From Pseudomonadota bacterium (GTDB lineage: Bacteria; Desulfobacterota; Desulfobulbia; Desulfobulbales; Desulfocapsaceae), in assembly GCA_018820855.1 (NCBI GenBank), contig JAHJNL010000065.1, positions 1 to 51,630 on the forward strand: 51,630 nt of DNA, given 5' to 3'. Below the pieces are notes generated by a model that made no database searches, was not told the origin of the DNA, and worked only from the letters and a program-made list of their open reading frames with translations. Every line of letters begins with the position of its first letter. The first letter of the stretch is position 1. A program made the position numbers and the translations under genes. Shown one piece after another: positions 8,688-16,751 of the stretch.

Positions 8688-9263
8688 GTGGATATTGGGA
8701 AAAAGAAAAAAATTCTTGTGGCGGTCACCGGCGCTTCTGCCATGCTCTACCTCCAATCATTTCTGGAGTTGCTGGAGGGAGAAGATGTGATTGTGCATGG
8801 TATTTGCTCCGAGGCCGGTGAAAAGGTTCTGGAACTCGAACATCACTGCCTTTCCCGGCAGCTCCCAGGAGTCAGTAAATGGTTTGACTCAAGAGACTTT
8901 GCCGCCCCTCCTGCTTCCGGCTCTGCCGGTTATGATGCTATGGTTGTAATCCCTTGTTCCATGGGGACCCTGGCGTCCATTGCTTCGGGTATCACCTCCA
9001 ACCTTATCCATCGTGCAGCTGATGTCATGCTTAAAGAAACGAAAAAGCTTATTCTTGTGGTTCGGGAGACTCCATTGAATAGAACGCATCTGAAGAATAT
9101 GCTTGCGGCCCATGATGCCGGCGCTGTGATTTGTCCTCCTCACCCGGGTCTGTATCTCAAACCGAAGAGCCTGGAGGAAGCGGCGCAAACTTTTTCCTGG
9201 CGACTGGGAGATCAGCTCGGACTTACCATGGCAGGACGAAAACGTTGGGGAGACGACAAGTAA
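8688..9263 (+). CDS. UbiX-type flavin prenyltransferase
   Basis: UbiX homologues attach a dimethylallyl group to FMN, making the prenyl-FMN cofactor used by UbiD decarboxylases. In futalosine-pathway operons such a UbiX/UbiD pair is thought to decarboxylate the dihydroxy-naphthoate intermediate. The roughly 191-residue product shows AVTGASAMLYLQSFLELL at its N terminus, VIPCSMGTLASIASGITSNLIHRAADVMLKE in two adjacent blocks, and LVVRETPLNRTHLKNML, all typical UbiX motifs. Starts TTG 8682 or GTG 8688 are possible; GTG has GGAGA at 8676-8680 with better spacing. Its stop overlaps the start of the UbiA homologue (TAATG). No UbiD partner is present here. Confidence 0.87.
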   Translation: MDIGKKKKILVAVTGASAMLYLQSFLELLEGEDVIVHGICSEAGEKVLELEHHCLSRQLPGVSKWFDSRDFAAPPASGSAGYDAMVVIPCSMGTLASIASGITSNLIHRAADVMLKETKKLILVVRETPLNRTHLKNMLAAHDAGAVICPPHPGLYLKPKSLEEAAQTFSWRLGDQLGLTMAGRKRWGDDK

Positions 9264-10123
9264 TGCTGAGGAAAATCGCTATTCTTCTGGAGATGATCAA
9301 GTTCAAGTTGACCATCTTTGCCATGCCCTTTGCCTTTATGGGCGCCTTTCTGGCAGCAAGAGGAGTGCCGGAGGGTATGACTTTTCTTTGGGTAGTGCTG
9401 GCCATGATCGGCGCCAGGACCTGTGCCATGGGCTTTAACCGCATTGTCGATGCCAAGTTTGATAAGGCTAATCCACGCACTGCAGACCGTGCCATCCCAT
9501 CCGGGGCTGTGAATATGAAGGAGGCCTGGACTATGGTGATCCTGGCCGGATTCCTTTTCTTCTTTGCGGCCTGGTCGTTGAATCCATTGACCCTGAAGCT
9601 CGCCCCTTTTGCCTTAGGGCTCACTCTTTTTTATTCTCTGACCAAGCGTTTCACCTCATTTTGCCATTTGATTCTGGGGGTGGCCCTCGCTTTTTCTCCT
9701 CTTGGCGGCTGGGTGGCAGTGCAGGGAAGCCTGAATTTTTTTCCCTGGGCCCTGTCCGCAGGAGTTCTTTTTTGGGTGGCAGGATTTGACACGGTTTATG
9801 CCTGTCTTGATGCTGAATTTGATCGAAAAGCCGGTTTACACTCTTTACCTTCCCGCTTGGGGCGCCGCAATGCCTTTCGACTGGCCGCAGCCTTTCATGT
9901 GCTGGCATTTGCCCTTTTCACCTTGGCAGGTATCCAGGCAGGATTGAATTATGTCTATTATATCGGGATCGTACTTACTGCCGGAGCCCTTTTGTATCAG
10001 CATATGATTGTGAACCCAAACGATCTTTCCAAGATTCAGGTTTCTTTTTTTTCCATGAACGGTTTTATCAGTCTGGCCCTGTTTGCTGCCACCTGGCTAT
10101 CTCTCCTGACAGAGAAAATTTGA
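9263..10123 (+). CDS. UbiA-family prenyltransferase (menaquinone pathway)
   Basis: This integral membrane aromatic prenyltransferase would add the polyprenyl tail to a naphthoate ring, as the homologue MqnP does. The 286-residue sequence is hydrophobic, with about eight or nine predicted membrane helices. The first Asp-rich Mg-diphosphate motif is NRIVDAKFD with the following NPRTADRAIPSG. The second is DTVYACLDAEFDRKAGLHS. The frame runs open upstream into ubiX, but the ATG at 9263 overlaps the ubiX stop and has GGGGAGA upstream, matching the usual N terminus (MLRKIAILLEMIKFKLT). It is followed by the DUF3108 gene with a TGATG overlap. Confidence 0.92.
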   Translation: MLRKIAILLEMIKFKLTIFAMPFAFMGAFLAARGVPEGMTFLWVVLAMIGARTCAMGFNRIVDAKFDKANPRTADRAIPSGAVNMKEAWTMVILAGFLFFFAAWSLNPLTLKLAPFALGLTLFYSLTKRFTSFCHLILGVALAFSPLGGWVAVQGSLNFFPWALSAGVLFWVAGFDTVYACLDAEFDRKAGLHSLPSRLGRRNAFRLAAAFHVLAFALFTLAGIQAGLNYVYYIGIVLTAGALLYQHMIVNPNDLSKIQVSFFSMNGFISLALFAATWLSLLTEKI

Positions 10124-10995
10124 TGTTGCAGCCTCAGAATAGATGCCTTTTGCTGTTCAGTATTTTCTGGTTTGTGCTGTCGCATTCGACACAGGCTTTC
10201 TCTTTGCCGCTTGGGGAAATAGATGAAGAGAAATTTTCTGTAGCCTATCAGGGTGGAGAAAGCCTCGTCTATAAGGTTTCATGGACCGGAGGCCTCAAAA
10301 TTGGCGAACTGCACATGGAAATGAACAGGGTTGATGATGAATCTGGAGAGCGCTATGAGTTACGCGCCAGGGTCAAGGATTCAGGCCTCTTTCACTTCTT
10401 TTATCCGGTGGATGACACCTTTATTACAATTGTTGAGGGGGAGCAGCGATTGCCCGTCTCATATTATGTTCGTCAGAAAGAAGGTCGCAGTTATGAGGCC
10501 ACAAGAGAAACTCATTATGATCAACAAACCGGTGCAATCCGCTATCGGAAAAATGAGCAGGATTGGCAATTGTATAAGGTGGATGGAGTGACCCACAACG
10601 AATTTTCTTCTTTCTTTTTCACCCGTGTCCTGCAGCTAGATCCAGAGCGACCGGTAATTGTCCCTACTTTTGCCGATGGCAAGCGACATGAAGTAGTGGT
10701 TCGCACAGGCGTGCCGAAACGGATTTCCGACACTGTGCGGGGCGATGTTAATGTTATTCCGGTAACTCCAGTCATGGAATTCAAAGGGCTTTACGATAAG
10801 GATGGCGACACTGTGATCTGGTTTACTGATGATCTCTGTCGTATTCCTGTCCGTATTAATTCCAAAATCCTCATCGGTTCGCTCACAGCAGAACTGGTTT
10901 CTTATTCCAATCCTCTTTGTGTGGATCAGAGTCATCGACATCGCGAGATACCTGAACCGGTTCTCCGTGAAAGAGAGCTTGGGCAGGGAGATTGA
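10123..10995 (+). CDS. DUF3108 domain exported protein
   Basis: The 290-residue product starts with a signal-peptide-like segment (hydrophobic stretch CLLLFSIFWFVLS followed by STQAF), so it is probably secreted to the periplasm or outer membrane. The remainder looks like the all-beta DUF3108 family: VSWTGGLKIGELHMEM near residue 50, a central VKDSGLFHFFYPVDDTF, and a C-terminal PVRINSKILIGSLTAELVSY. The function of this family is not known to me. ATG at 10123 overlaps the stop of the prenyltransferase gene, so it is translated as the last gene of the menaquinone operon. Whether it acts in quinone metabolism or simply shares the transcript cannot be told. Confidence 0.8.
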   Translation: MLQPQNRCLLLFSIFWFVLSHSTQAFSLPLGEIDEEKFSVAYQGGESLVYKVSWTGGLKIGELHMEMNRVDDESGERYELRARVKDSGLFHFFYPVDDTFITIVEGEQRLPVSYYVRQKEGRSYEATRETHYDQQTGAIRYRKNEQDWQLYKVDGVTHNEFSSFFFTRVLQLDPERPVIVPTFADGKRHEVVVRTGVPKRISDTVRGDVNVIPVTPVMEFKGLYDKDGDTVIWFTDDLCRIPVRINSKILIGSLTAELVSYSNPLCVDQSHRHREIPEPVLRERELGQGD

Positions 10996-11176
10996 GATAA
11001 AATCTTTCAGCAGTGTGAGTTAACAGTGGTCTTTTCTCTGGCATAGCCATACAAAATGTATATATTATTTCCCGCTTTGGAGCACGGTAAAATTCAGACA
11101 GAAAATTATATTCATTCTATAGCTAAGGGTACATGCAAAAGTGCATGTGCAGAAAATACTTAGAGAAGGAGAAGAT

Positions 11177-11824
11177 ATGAAACTTATTCTTTTAGGTGCC
11201 CCTGGCGCCGGTAAAGGTACTGTGGCAAAATTACTTACAGCCATTGACGGTTCTGTCCAGATTTCAACGGGAGATATTCTGCGCGGTGCTGTGCAGGCCG
11301 GGACCGATCTTGGCAAAGAGGCCGAAGGTTTTATGAAACGTGGGGATCTGGTTCCCGATTCTTTGATCATGGGAATTATGGAGAAACGTCTTCAGGAGCC
11401 TGATTGTGAAAAGGGATTTCTCCTTGATGGCTTTCCACGCACTATTCCCCAGGCCGAAGAGTTGACTCAACTCTTAGATAAACTTGGCATCGAGCTGGAC
11501 ATTGCTGTTGACATTGATGTTCCTAAGGATATTATCCTGGACAGGCTCTGTACCCGCAGAACTTGTGAGAACAGCGATTGTCAGGCTATCTACAACATAA
11601 AGTCCAATCCGCCCAAGGTCGAAGGAATCTGTGACAAATGTGGTTCTAAGGTTGTACAGCGTGAAGATGAAACTGAGGAGGCTATCAGTCATCGTCTGGC
11701 AACCTACAATGAAAAAACTGCACCTCTAATCGGTTTTTACAAGAAAAAAGGATTGCTTATGATTGTTCCCGCTACTTCCAGTGATGATGTGATCAGTGCT
11801 GTGAAAAAGAAACTGAACCTGTAG
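11177..11824 (+). CDS. adk: Adenylate kinase
   Basis: Adk interconverts ATP plus AMP and two ADP in the cytosol. The 215-residue protein begins MKLILLGAPGAGKGT, the P-loop. It has the AMP-binding STGDILRG and GFLLDGFPRTIPQAE blocks and the lid arginine region LDRLCTRR. The LID domain has four cysteines, as in zinc-type bacterial adenylate kinases, but the first pair is spaced C-x4-C (CENSDC) and not C-x2-C; the second pair is CDKC. An open extension begins at 11141, but the ATG at 11177 has AGAAGGAGAAG upstream and fits the family N terminus. It is followed by its own terminator, so it is probably monocistronic. Confidence 0.95.
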   Translation: MKLILLGAPGAGKGTVAKLLTAIDGSVQISTGDILRGAVQAGTDLGKEAEGFMKRGDLVPDSLIMGIMEKRLQEPDCEKGFLLDGFPRTIPQAEELTQLLDKLGIELDIAVDIDVPKDIILDRLCTRRTCENSDCQAIYNIKSNPPKVEGICDKCGSKVVQREDETEEAISHRLATYNEKTAPLIGFYKKKGLLMIVPATSSDDVISAVKKKLNL

Positions 11825-11854
11825 CAGGGTTACATTTCGTTTTTTGGGGGAGAG

Positions 11855-11878
11855 AAACGCCATAACGGTGTTTTTTTT
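11855..11878 (+). terminator. Intrinsic terminator of adk
   Basis: AAACGCC (11855-11861) pairs with GGTGTTT (11867-11873; one G-U) around loop ATAAC, and the T tract runs to 11878. It lies 30 nt after the adk stop. Confidence 0.75.
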
Positions 11879-11926
11879 CTGCCATAATTGTTCGTGAGTA
11901 CTCTCCGTATCAATATAGTAGCTATG

Positions 11927-11949
11927 CTTGGTGTATATGGTGCACCAAG
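11927..11949 (+). promoter_or_regulatory. Inverted repeat upstream of purC
   Basis: CTTGGTG (11927-11933) and CACCAAG (11943-11949) form a 7-bp inverted repeat with a 9-nt spacer, about 50 nt before the purC start. It could be a repressor operator or a leader hairpin; it is not followed by T residues. It does not match a purine riboswitch. Confidence 0.35.
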
Positions 11950-11997
11950 AAATGTTGAAGTTCGATGGTATAAGGTAACCTTTTATTGGAGCACATT

Positions 11998-12888
11998 ATG
12001 ACTGATGCAGTAAGAGAAACGGATTTTGCAGGACTAAACCTGGTGCACCGGGGCAAAGTGCGCGATATGTATGCTATTCCAGGTCATGATGACAAGTTGC
12101 TCATGGTGGCTACGGATCGTATCTCAGCCTTTGATGTGGTGATTGATGCAATCCCCGGCAAGGGGAAGGTGTTGACTCAGCTGTCTCTTTTCTGGTTTGA
12201 CCTGCTTGGCGATATTGTTGAAAATCACCTGATCACAGCTAATGTCGATGAGTACCCTGAGGCTTGCCGGCCCTATTCTGCAGAGCTTGAAGGGCGTTCT
12301 ATGCTGGTGCATAAAACCAAACCGTTAAGTGTGGAATGTATAGTACGTGGCTATATATCCGGCTCCTTCTGGAAGGCATACCAGAAAAATAGAGTTGTCT
12401 GCGGATTTGAATTGCCGGAAGGAATGCAGGAGTCTGACAAATTTCCTGAGGCCCTCTTTACTCCATCCACCAAGGCAGATTTAGGAGATCATGATGAGAA
12501 TATCTCTATCGAGACTATGGAAAAGTTGCTGGGTAAAGAGCAAACGCGTCAGATAGCTGATATCAGTGTGGCCTTGTACAGCAAAGCAGCAGACTATGCA
12601 CGTTCCAAGGGGATTATTATTGCTGATACGAAATTTGAACTTGGCCTGCTTGGAGACCGTCTGATTCTCATTGATGAAGTCCTGACGCCCGATTCGTCTC
12701 GTTTCTGGCCTTTGGATCAGTATGCTCCGGGAAAAGGACAACCCAGTTTTGATAAACAGTTCCTGCGGGATTATCTTGAAAGTCTTGATTGGGATAAAAA
12801 TCCTCCGGCGCCCAAGATTCCTCAGGAGATTAATGAAAAGACAAAGAGGCGTTACGAAGAGGCTCTGGAGAAAATCACCAAGGGTTGA
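11998..12888 (+). CDS. purC: Phosphoribosylaminoimidazole-succinocarboxamide synthase
   Basis: PurC ligates aspartate to CAIR, forming SAICAR in purine synthesis. The 296-residue protein is the longer SAICAR synthetase form. Motifs seen are LVHRGKVRDMY, ATDRISAFDVV near the N terminus, ECIVRGYISGSFWK, FTPSTKADLGDHDENIS, GIIIADTKFELGL and the C-terminal VLTPDSSRFWP. The frame extends upstream to a TTG at 11986, but the ATG at 11998 has TTGGAGC at suitable spacing. The gene stops at 12888 and abuts the end of the convergent histidine kinase gene with no intergenic base. Confidence 0.95.
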   Translation: MTDAVRETDFAGLNLVHRGKVRDMYAIPGHDDKLLMVATDRISAFDVVIDAIPGKGKVLTQLSLFWFDLLGDIVENHLITANVDEYPEACRPYSAELEGRSMLVHKTKPLSVECIVRGYISGSFWKAYQKNRVVCGFELPEGMQESDKFPEALFTPSTKADLGDHDENISIETMEKLLGKEQTRQIADISVALYSKAADYARSKGIIIADTKFELGLLGDRLILIDEVLTPDSSRFWPLDQYAPGKGQPSFDKQFLRDYLESLDWDKNPPAPKIPQEINEKTKRRYEEALEKITKG

Positions 12889-14475
12889 TCAGGTTATTGA
12901 AACACTGCTGTGAGTTCCTGTGTTTTCGTGGAGCTCACAGATGATGCGCGTCAGATCATCAAAGGGGATCGGCTTGGTGATATAGTCATCCATGCCGGCC
13001 TCTTTGCACTTTGTTTCAAAAGTTGTGGTGGCCTGGGCAGTAAGGGCAATAATGGGGATGTGCCCCAGATTGTCCCTCGCTTCCTTCTCCCTGATCATCT
13101 TCGTTGTCTTTATTCCATCAAGCACTGGCATGCGGATATCCATGAGAATGATATCCGGTGTTTCCTGTTCTAACTTTTCAAGCAATTCCTGACCATTTTC
13201 ACAGATCCCTACTGTGGCTCCCAGTTCTTCAAGATAAGCTGAAACGATCCGTTGATTGATGAATTCATCTTCGGCGAGCAAGATGTGGATGGACGCAAGT
13301 TTCTTTTTTGGATATTCTGGTTCATTCTTCGGCTCAGGTATAGGTTTTTCTGCCCTTTCGCATCGGATTGTAAAGCAGAAAACACTCCCTTTTTCGTCGC
13401 TTTTCTCAAGCCATATTCTGCCCTGCATGTGATGAACAAATTCATCACTGATGGCAAGGCCTAAGCCGATACCTTCAGTTATCTTTCCCGGATCAATCTT
13501 TCCCTGTTTGAAAGGGTTGAAGATCATCTCACGGGTTTCATCAGAAACACCTCTGCCACTATCCTCAATACTGAAAAGGAGGACGACTTCTTTGTCATTA
13601 GGAATTGATTCCAGACGTATCATAAGGTGTATCTCTCCCTGGGTTGTATATTTGATGCTATTGTTGAGCAGATTGATAAGGATCTGTCGAATACGACCGC
13701 TGTCACCCTGAAGGATATCAGGGACATCATTGCCCTGACTGGCTTTGAGTTCTAAATTTTTCTCATTGGCATGGACCTGCATCAGTTCTGTCACTTCAGT
13801 AATCAGGGAGGAGAGGGTGAAGGTCGAGTGATGGAGCTGAAAGTTTCCCGATTCGATTTGAGAAAGATCAAGGATGGAGTTGACCATGGTTCGCAGGCGT
13901 TGGCCGGAAATTGATGCCATTTCCAGCAACTTTTTTTGCTCAGTATTCAGTGGGCCTTTCTCCAGCATGTTGAGCAATCCAATCATGCCGTGGAGGGGGG
14001 TTCGGATCTCGTGGCTCATATTGGCCAGAAAGATGGACTTGGCCTGGCTTGTTTTTTCTGCATCTATCCTTGCCTGAATTGCCTTTTTTTCTTCCTGATG
14101 ACGAAGGCGTATCTCTTGTTCCAGCGTCCTGTTTGATTCCTGGAGTTGCTTGTTCCTTATTTTCAAGGTTTGGGTGAGATCTTTTAGCTCTTCGCCACTT
14201 TGAAGGGAAAAGTCTGTATTATTATCTTGCAGAAGTTTTGCAGAGGAGTCGGCAAGTTGTAGAAGAGGTTTTAGTATGTATCGGTTGGTTGTCCAGCGAA
14301 CAAGGAGAGAGAGGAAAAGAAGGAGAAATATAAGGAAAATGAAAAGATGAACAGTCCGGTTAGACGGGGCCAAGGCAGAATGTTGGATGAAGAAAAATGC
14401 ACACAGAAGCAGTGCCTGGACAAGGGTAATCCCTGCAAAGAGAAGAAGAATGCGAGTGTGAACGGTTATGCGCAT
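12889..14475 (-). CDS. Hybrid sensor histidine kinase with receiver domain
   Basis: The 528-residue membrane protein has two predicted transmembrane helices (about residues 9-30 and 42-60) separated by a very short loop, so it has almost no periplasmic sensor. A HAMP-like/coiled-coil stretch follows. The HisKA box is ANMSHEIRTPLHGM (phospho-acceptor His near 153), then an HATPase_c domain with NLLNNSIKYT, DSGRGV and GIGLGLAI. The C-terminal receiver has LLAEDE and the acceptor Asp in ILMDIRMPVLDG, then Lys in YITKPI. It probably passes phosphate to a separate phosphotransfer protein or response regulator that is not nearby. Signal unknown. It stands alone, convergent to purC. Confidence 0.92.
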   Translation of the reverse strand: MRITVHTRILLLFAGITLVQALLLCAFFFIQHSALAPSNRTVHLFIFLIFLLLFLSLLVRWTTNRYILKPLLQLADSSAKLLQDNNTDFSLQSGEELKDLTQTLKIRNKQLQESNRTLEQEIRLRHQEEKKAIQARIDAEKTSQAKSIFLANMSHEIRTPLHGMIGLLNMLEKGPLNTEQKKLLEMASISGQRLRTMVNSILDLSQIESGNFQLHHSTFTLSSLITEVTELMQVHANEKNLELKASQGNDVPDILQGDSGRIRQILINLLNNSIKYTTQGEIHLMIRLESIPNDKEVVLLFSIEDSGRGVSDETREMIFNPFKQGKIDPGKITEGIGLGLAISDEFVHHMQGRIWLEKSDEKGSVFCFTIRCERAEKPIPEPKNEPEYPKKKLASIHILLAEDEFINQRIVSAYLEELGATVGICENGQELLEKLEQETPDIILMDIRMPVLDGIKTTKMIREKEARDNLGHIPIIALTAQATTTFETKCKEAGMDDYITKPIPFDDLTRIICELHENTGTHSSVSIT

Positions 14476-14942
14476 TAGGTGGCAATGAGTTGGTAAAAGA
14501 GTGTGTTTGAATTATTGTCCATTATAACGAAATGATGAAGGAAGTCGATTAAAAATACCAGTCAGCAAAAGAAACTGAAATTCAATAGGAAAGAGTAGTT
14601 GATAACTAAGAGGTTGCCCGATTGAATTAGGATTGTCTGGGGGGCAATAGTAAGATGAAAAGCCTGTCATGGGTTATACTGACAGGTGCAATTGTTGACC
14701 AGTGTTGTCGGGCAAGGGTTTGTTCCAATCTGCATAATCCGGGATTCTGCAGTTCAACATAAAAGGATGGGCAAATTAATGGGGTAGGTCAGCAGGGTGG
14801 CAAGGGGCACTCAGTTTTTTCGCCCTCGGGGAGATTGACAATTAGTGGGAACCGGGAGAAACGACAAGAACTCTTGCAACCGACACCATCGTTATCAGAT
14901 ATGAGGCGATGATGTCGGCCGCGAGACGGGTTGTTGGCAATA
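14476..14942. other. Intergenic region between the histidine kinase and AOR genes
   Basis: This 467-bp stretch has no supported gene; the short open frame at 14789-14977 only reads over the end of AOR. Two hairpins are visible. CCTGTCA (14663-14669) pairs with TGACAGG (14680-14686) and is followed on the minus strand by CTTTTC, a weak terminator candidate for the ADH-AOR unit. A 12-bp imperfect stem (14880-14891 with 14907-14918) lies just after the AOR stop. Confidence 0.5.
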
Positions 14943-16673
14943 TCAGAAGTTCCAAAAGGAATCGATAATCTGATCATCGATATCCCAGACTACATTATGC
15001 GGGGCAATCGCTTCTTCTTTGAAGAACTCAGGTAACCGATCATCCTGGCTGGTAAAACCTGCGGCTATGTTAAATGCCCGCTCTGTTTTGAGAATGCTCA
15101 TACCAAGATTGGTAACATCATCTGCGGTAAGAGCAATGCCAAACCGCGCGTTGATCATGTCGATCAGTGCTGGCAGACAGGTTGCGTCATCAAGGGCGGC
15201 AAAGGCAATAAACAGGCACATGCCGGTGGAGTCGATGGCGGCGGTGGCAATTTGAAGATTACGTGACAGCTCAACTTGTCCTTCCTGACTGAGCGGATTT
15301 ACCGAACCGCCGACGCCGAGGATATTGGAAGTTATGGTATAGCCCATGGTGTGATCGGCACCCTGAGTGGAGGTGGCATAGGTTATACCCATTCCTTTGA
15401 TGGCCCGCGGATCATAGGCTGGGATGGCCTGATTTTTGACAACCGGTACCCTGGTGACGCCAAAGTTCTTACCGACATTACCTGCTCCACCACCTATGAT
15501 CCGTCCCAGTGGGGTGCCCTTGCCAACCTCTTCCTTGAGGATACGACAGACCTCGACACCGTCCCCAAATTTGAGTACTCCAGCTTCCATGGCCACGCCT
15601 AAGGCCACGGGGATTTCGATCGAGTCAAGTCCGATATCGTCCATGATATTGTCGGCCTCGGCAATGTGGTCAAGGTTGGAAATACAGCAATCGGCACCCA
15701 GTCCCCAGATGGATTCATATTCAAAACCAGAAGTCTTGTATTGACCTTTGGTATCGGCATAGATCTGTGAGCAGTTGATTACACATCCTTGATGACAGTT
15801 GTGTTTAGGTTTGCCCCCACGTTCGATGATGGTATCATACATGGTTTCGCCGGAAATGGCCTCGTGCCCCTCAAACTGGCCACTGGTGAAGTTTCGGGTT
15901 GGTAGCCCGCCGGACTCGTTGATAATATTGACAAGGACATTGGTGCCGTACTGAGCCAAGGCCTTGCTGATGGGATTGTCAATCAATGCCTTGGCAAAAG
16001 CGCGGCTGGCGACCTTGAAGCCTTCGGGATCGGCGACGGGTACCATCTGATCGGTCGGTTCAATGGAGATGAATTTGATTTTTTTTGATCCCATGACCGC
16101 ACCGAGGCCGCCTCGGCCAGCGGAGCGCATGTGGCTGTCTGGATCTTTGATGGAAATGTTGGCGCCGAGCATTCTCATCTCGCCGGCTGGGCCGATGGCG
16201 ATAACGCCGACCTTATCGCCGATCCGTTTATTGAGTACTTCGGCAACCATGAAGTTCCCTGAACCGATCAACTCAGTTTCTTCCTGGATGGTGACGCCGT
16301 CACTATTGACATGCAAGCTGTACCATTTGCTCTCATCGGCCGGTTTACCCTCGACGATCAGGGCTTTTACCCCTAACTTGGCCAGCATCTGGGCTGCGGT
16401 GCCACCGGAATTAGCCTCCTTGATGGTTCCGGTTAGCGGACTTTTAGCGCCGCAGGAAAGACGCCCCGAGTTGGCAGCCTGGGTACCGGAAAGCAGGCCT
16501 GGAGCAATCACCAGTTTGTTGTTTTTTCCCAACGGATGACAGGTCGGTTCCACCTCAGCGGCAATCACGTTGGAAGTGAGTCCCCGGCCGCCGAGCCCTG
16601 CCCACTTACTTGGCACATCCTCAAGCCTGCTGGTTAAATCAGACATGTTCACACGATATATTTTGTCAGCCAT
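14943..16673 (-). CDS. Aldehyde:ferredoxin oxidoreductase (tungsten)
   Basis: AOR oxidises aldehydes to carboxylates with ferredoxin, or runs in reverse, using a tungsten-bis-pterin and a [4Fe-4S] cluster. The 576-residue protein has the family length. The N-terminal domain holds GGRGLTSN; SAGRGGLGAVMGSKKIKFI is a cofactor-binding signature; cluster ligands appear in HNCHQGCVINCSQ (C-x3-C-x3-C, where many family members have C-x2-C-x3-C) with a distal cysteine in TGMCLF. The open frame extends 21 codons upstream into the intergenic hairpin, but the ATG at 16673 has GAGGAG before it and the usual N terminus MADKIYRVNM. It lies downstream of an iron alcohol dehydrogenase; together they could connect alcohols, aldehydes and acids. 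Confidence 0.93.
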   Translation of the reverse strand: MADKIYRVNMSDLTSRLEDVPSKWAGLGGRGLTSNVIAAEVEPTCHPLGKNNKLVIAPGLLSGTQAANSGRLSCGAKSPLTGTIKEANSGGTAAQMLAKLGVKALIVEGKPADESKWYSLHVNSDGVTIQEETELIGSGNFMVAEVLNKRIGDKVGVIAIGPAGEMRMLGANISIKDPDSHMRSAGRGGLGAVMGSKKIKFISIEPTDQMVPVADPEGFKVASRAFAKALIDNPISKALAQYGTNVLVNIINESGGLPTRNFTSGQFEGHEAISGETMYDTIIERGGKPKHNCHQGCVINCSQIYADTKGQYKTSGFEYESIWGLGADCCISNLDHIAEADNIMDDIGLDSIEIPVALGVAMEAGVLKFGDGVEVCRILKEEVGKGTPLGRIIGGGAGNVGKNFGVTRVPVVKNQAIPAYDPRAIKGMGITYATSTQGADHTMGYTITSNILGVGGSVNPLSQEGQVELSRNLQIATAAIDSTGMCLFIAFAALDDATCLPALIDMINARFGIALTADDVTNLGMSILKTERAFNIAAGFTSQDDRLPEFFKEEAIAPHNVVWDIDDQIIDSFWNF

Positions 16674-16693
16674 TCCATTACTCCTCAGTAACA

Positions 16694-16739
16694 ACAATGG
16701 GTTCGAGGTACAGATGATTCCGTACCTCGAACCCATTGT
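16694..16739 (-). promoter_or_regulatory. Perfect 18-bp hairpin between adh and aor
   Basis: Bases 16694-16711 and 16722-16739 are perfectly complementary with a 10-nt loop. The element lies in the 78-nt gap between the two genes, ending 20 nt before the AOR start. No T tract follows on the transcribed strand, so it is not a normal terminator. An mRNA-stabilising or processing hairpin that sets the ratio of the two products is the likelier role (inference). Confidence 0.75.
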
Positions 16740-16751
16740 GTTGTTCAGTTA

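Noticed and set aside
11131-11152. Short palindrome before adk as an operator
   Set aside because: ACATGC...GCATGT is only 6 bp and could occur by chance in this A/T-rich leader.
14880-14918. Terminator after AOR
   Set aside because: The 12-bp stem is imperfect, has a 15-nt loop and no T tract follows on the minus strand, so I left it only as a structure.
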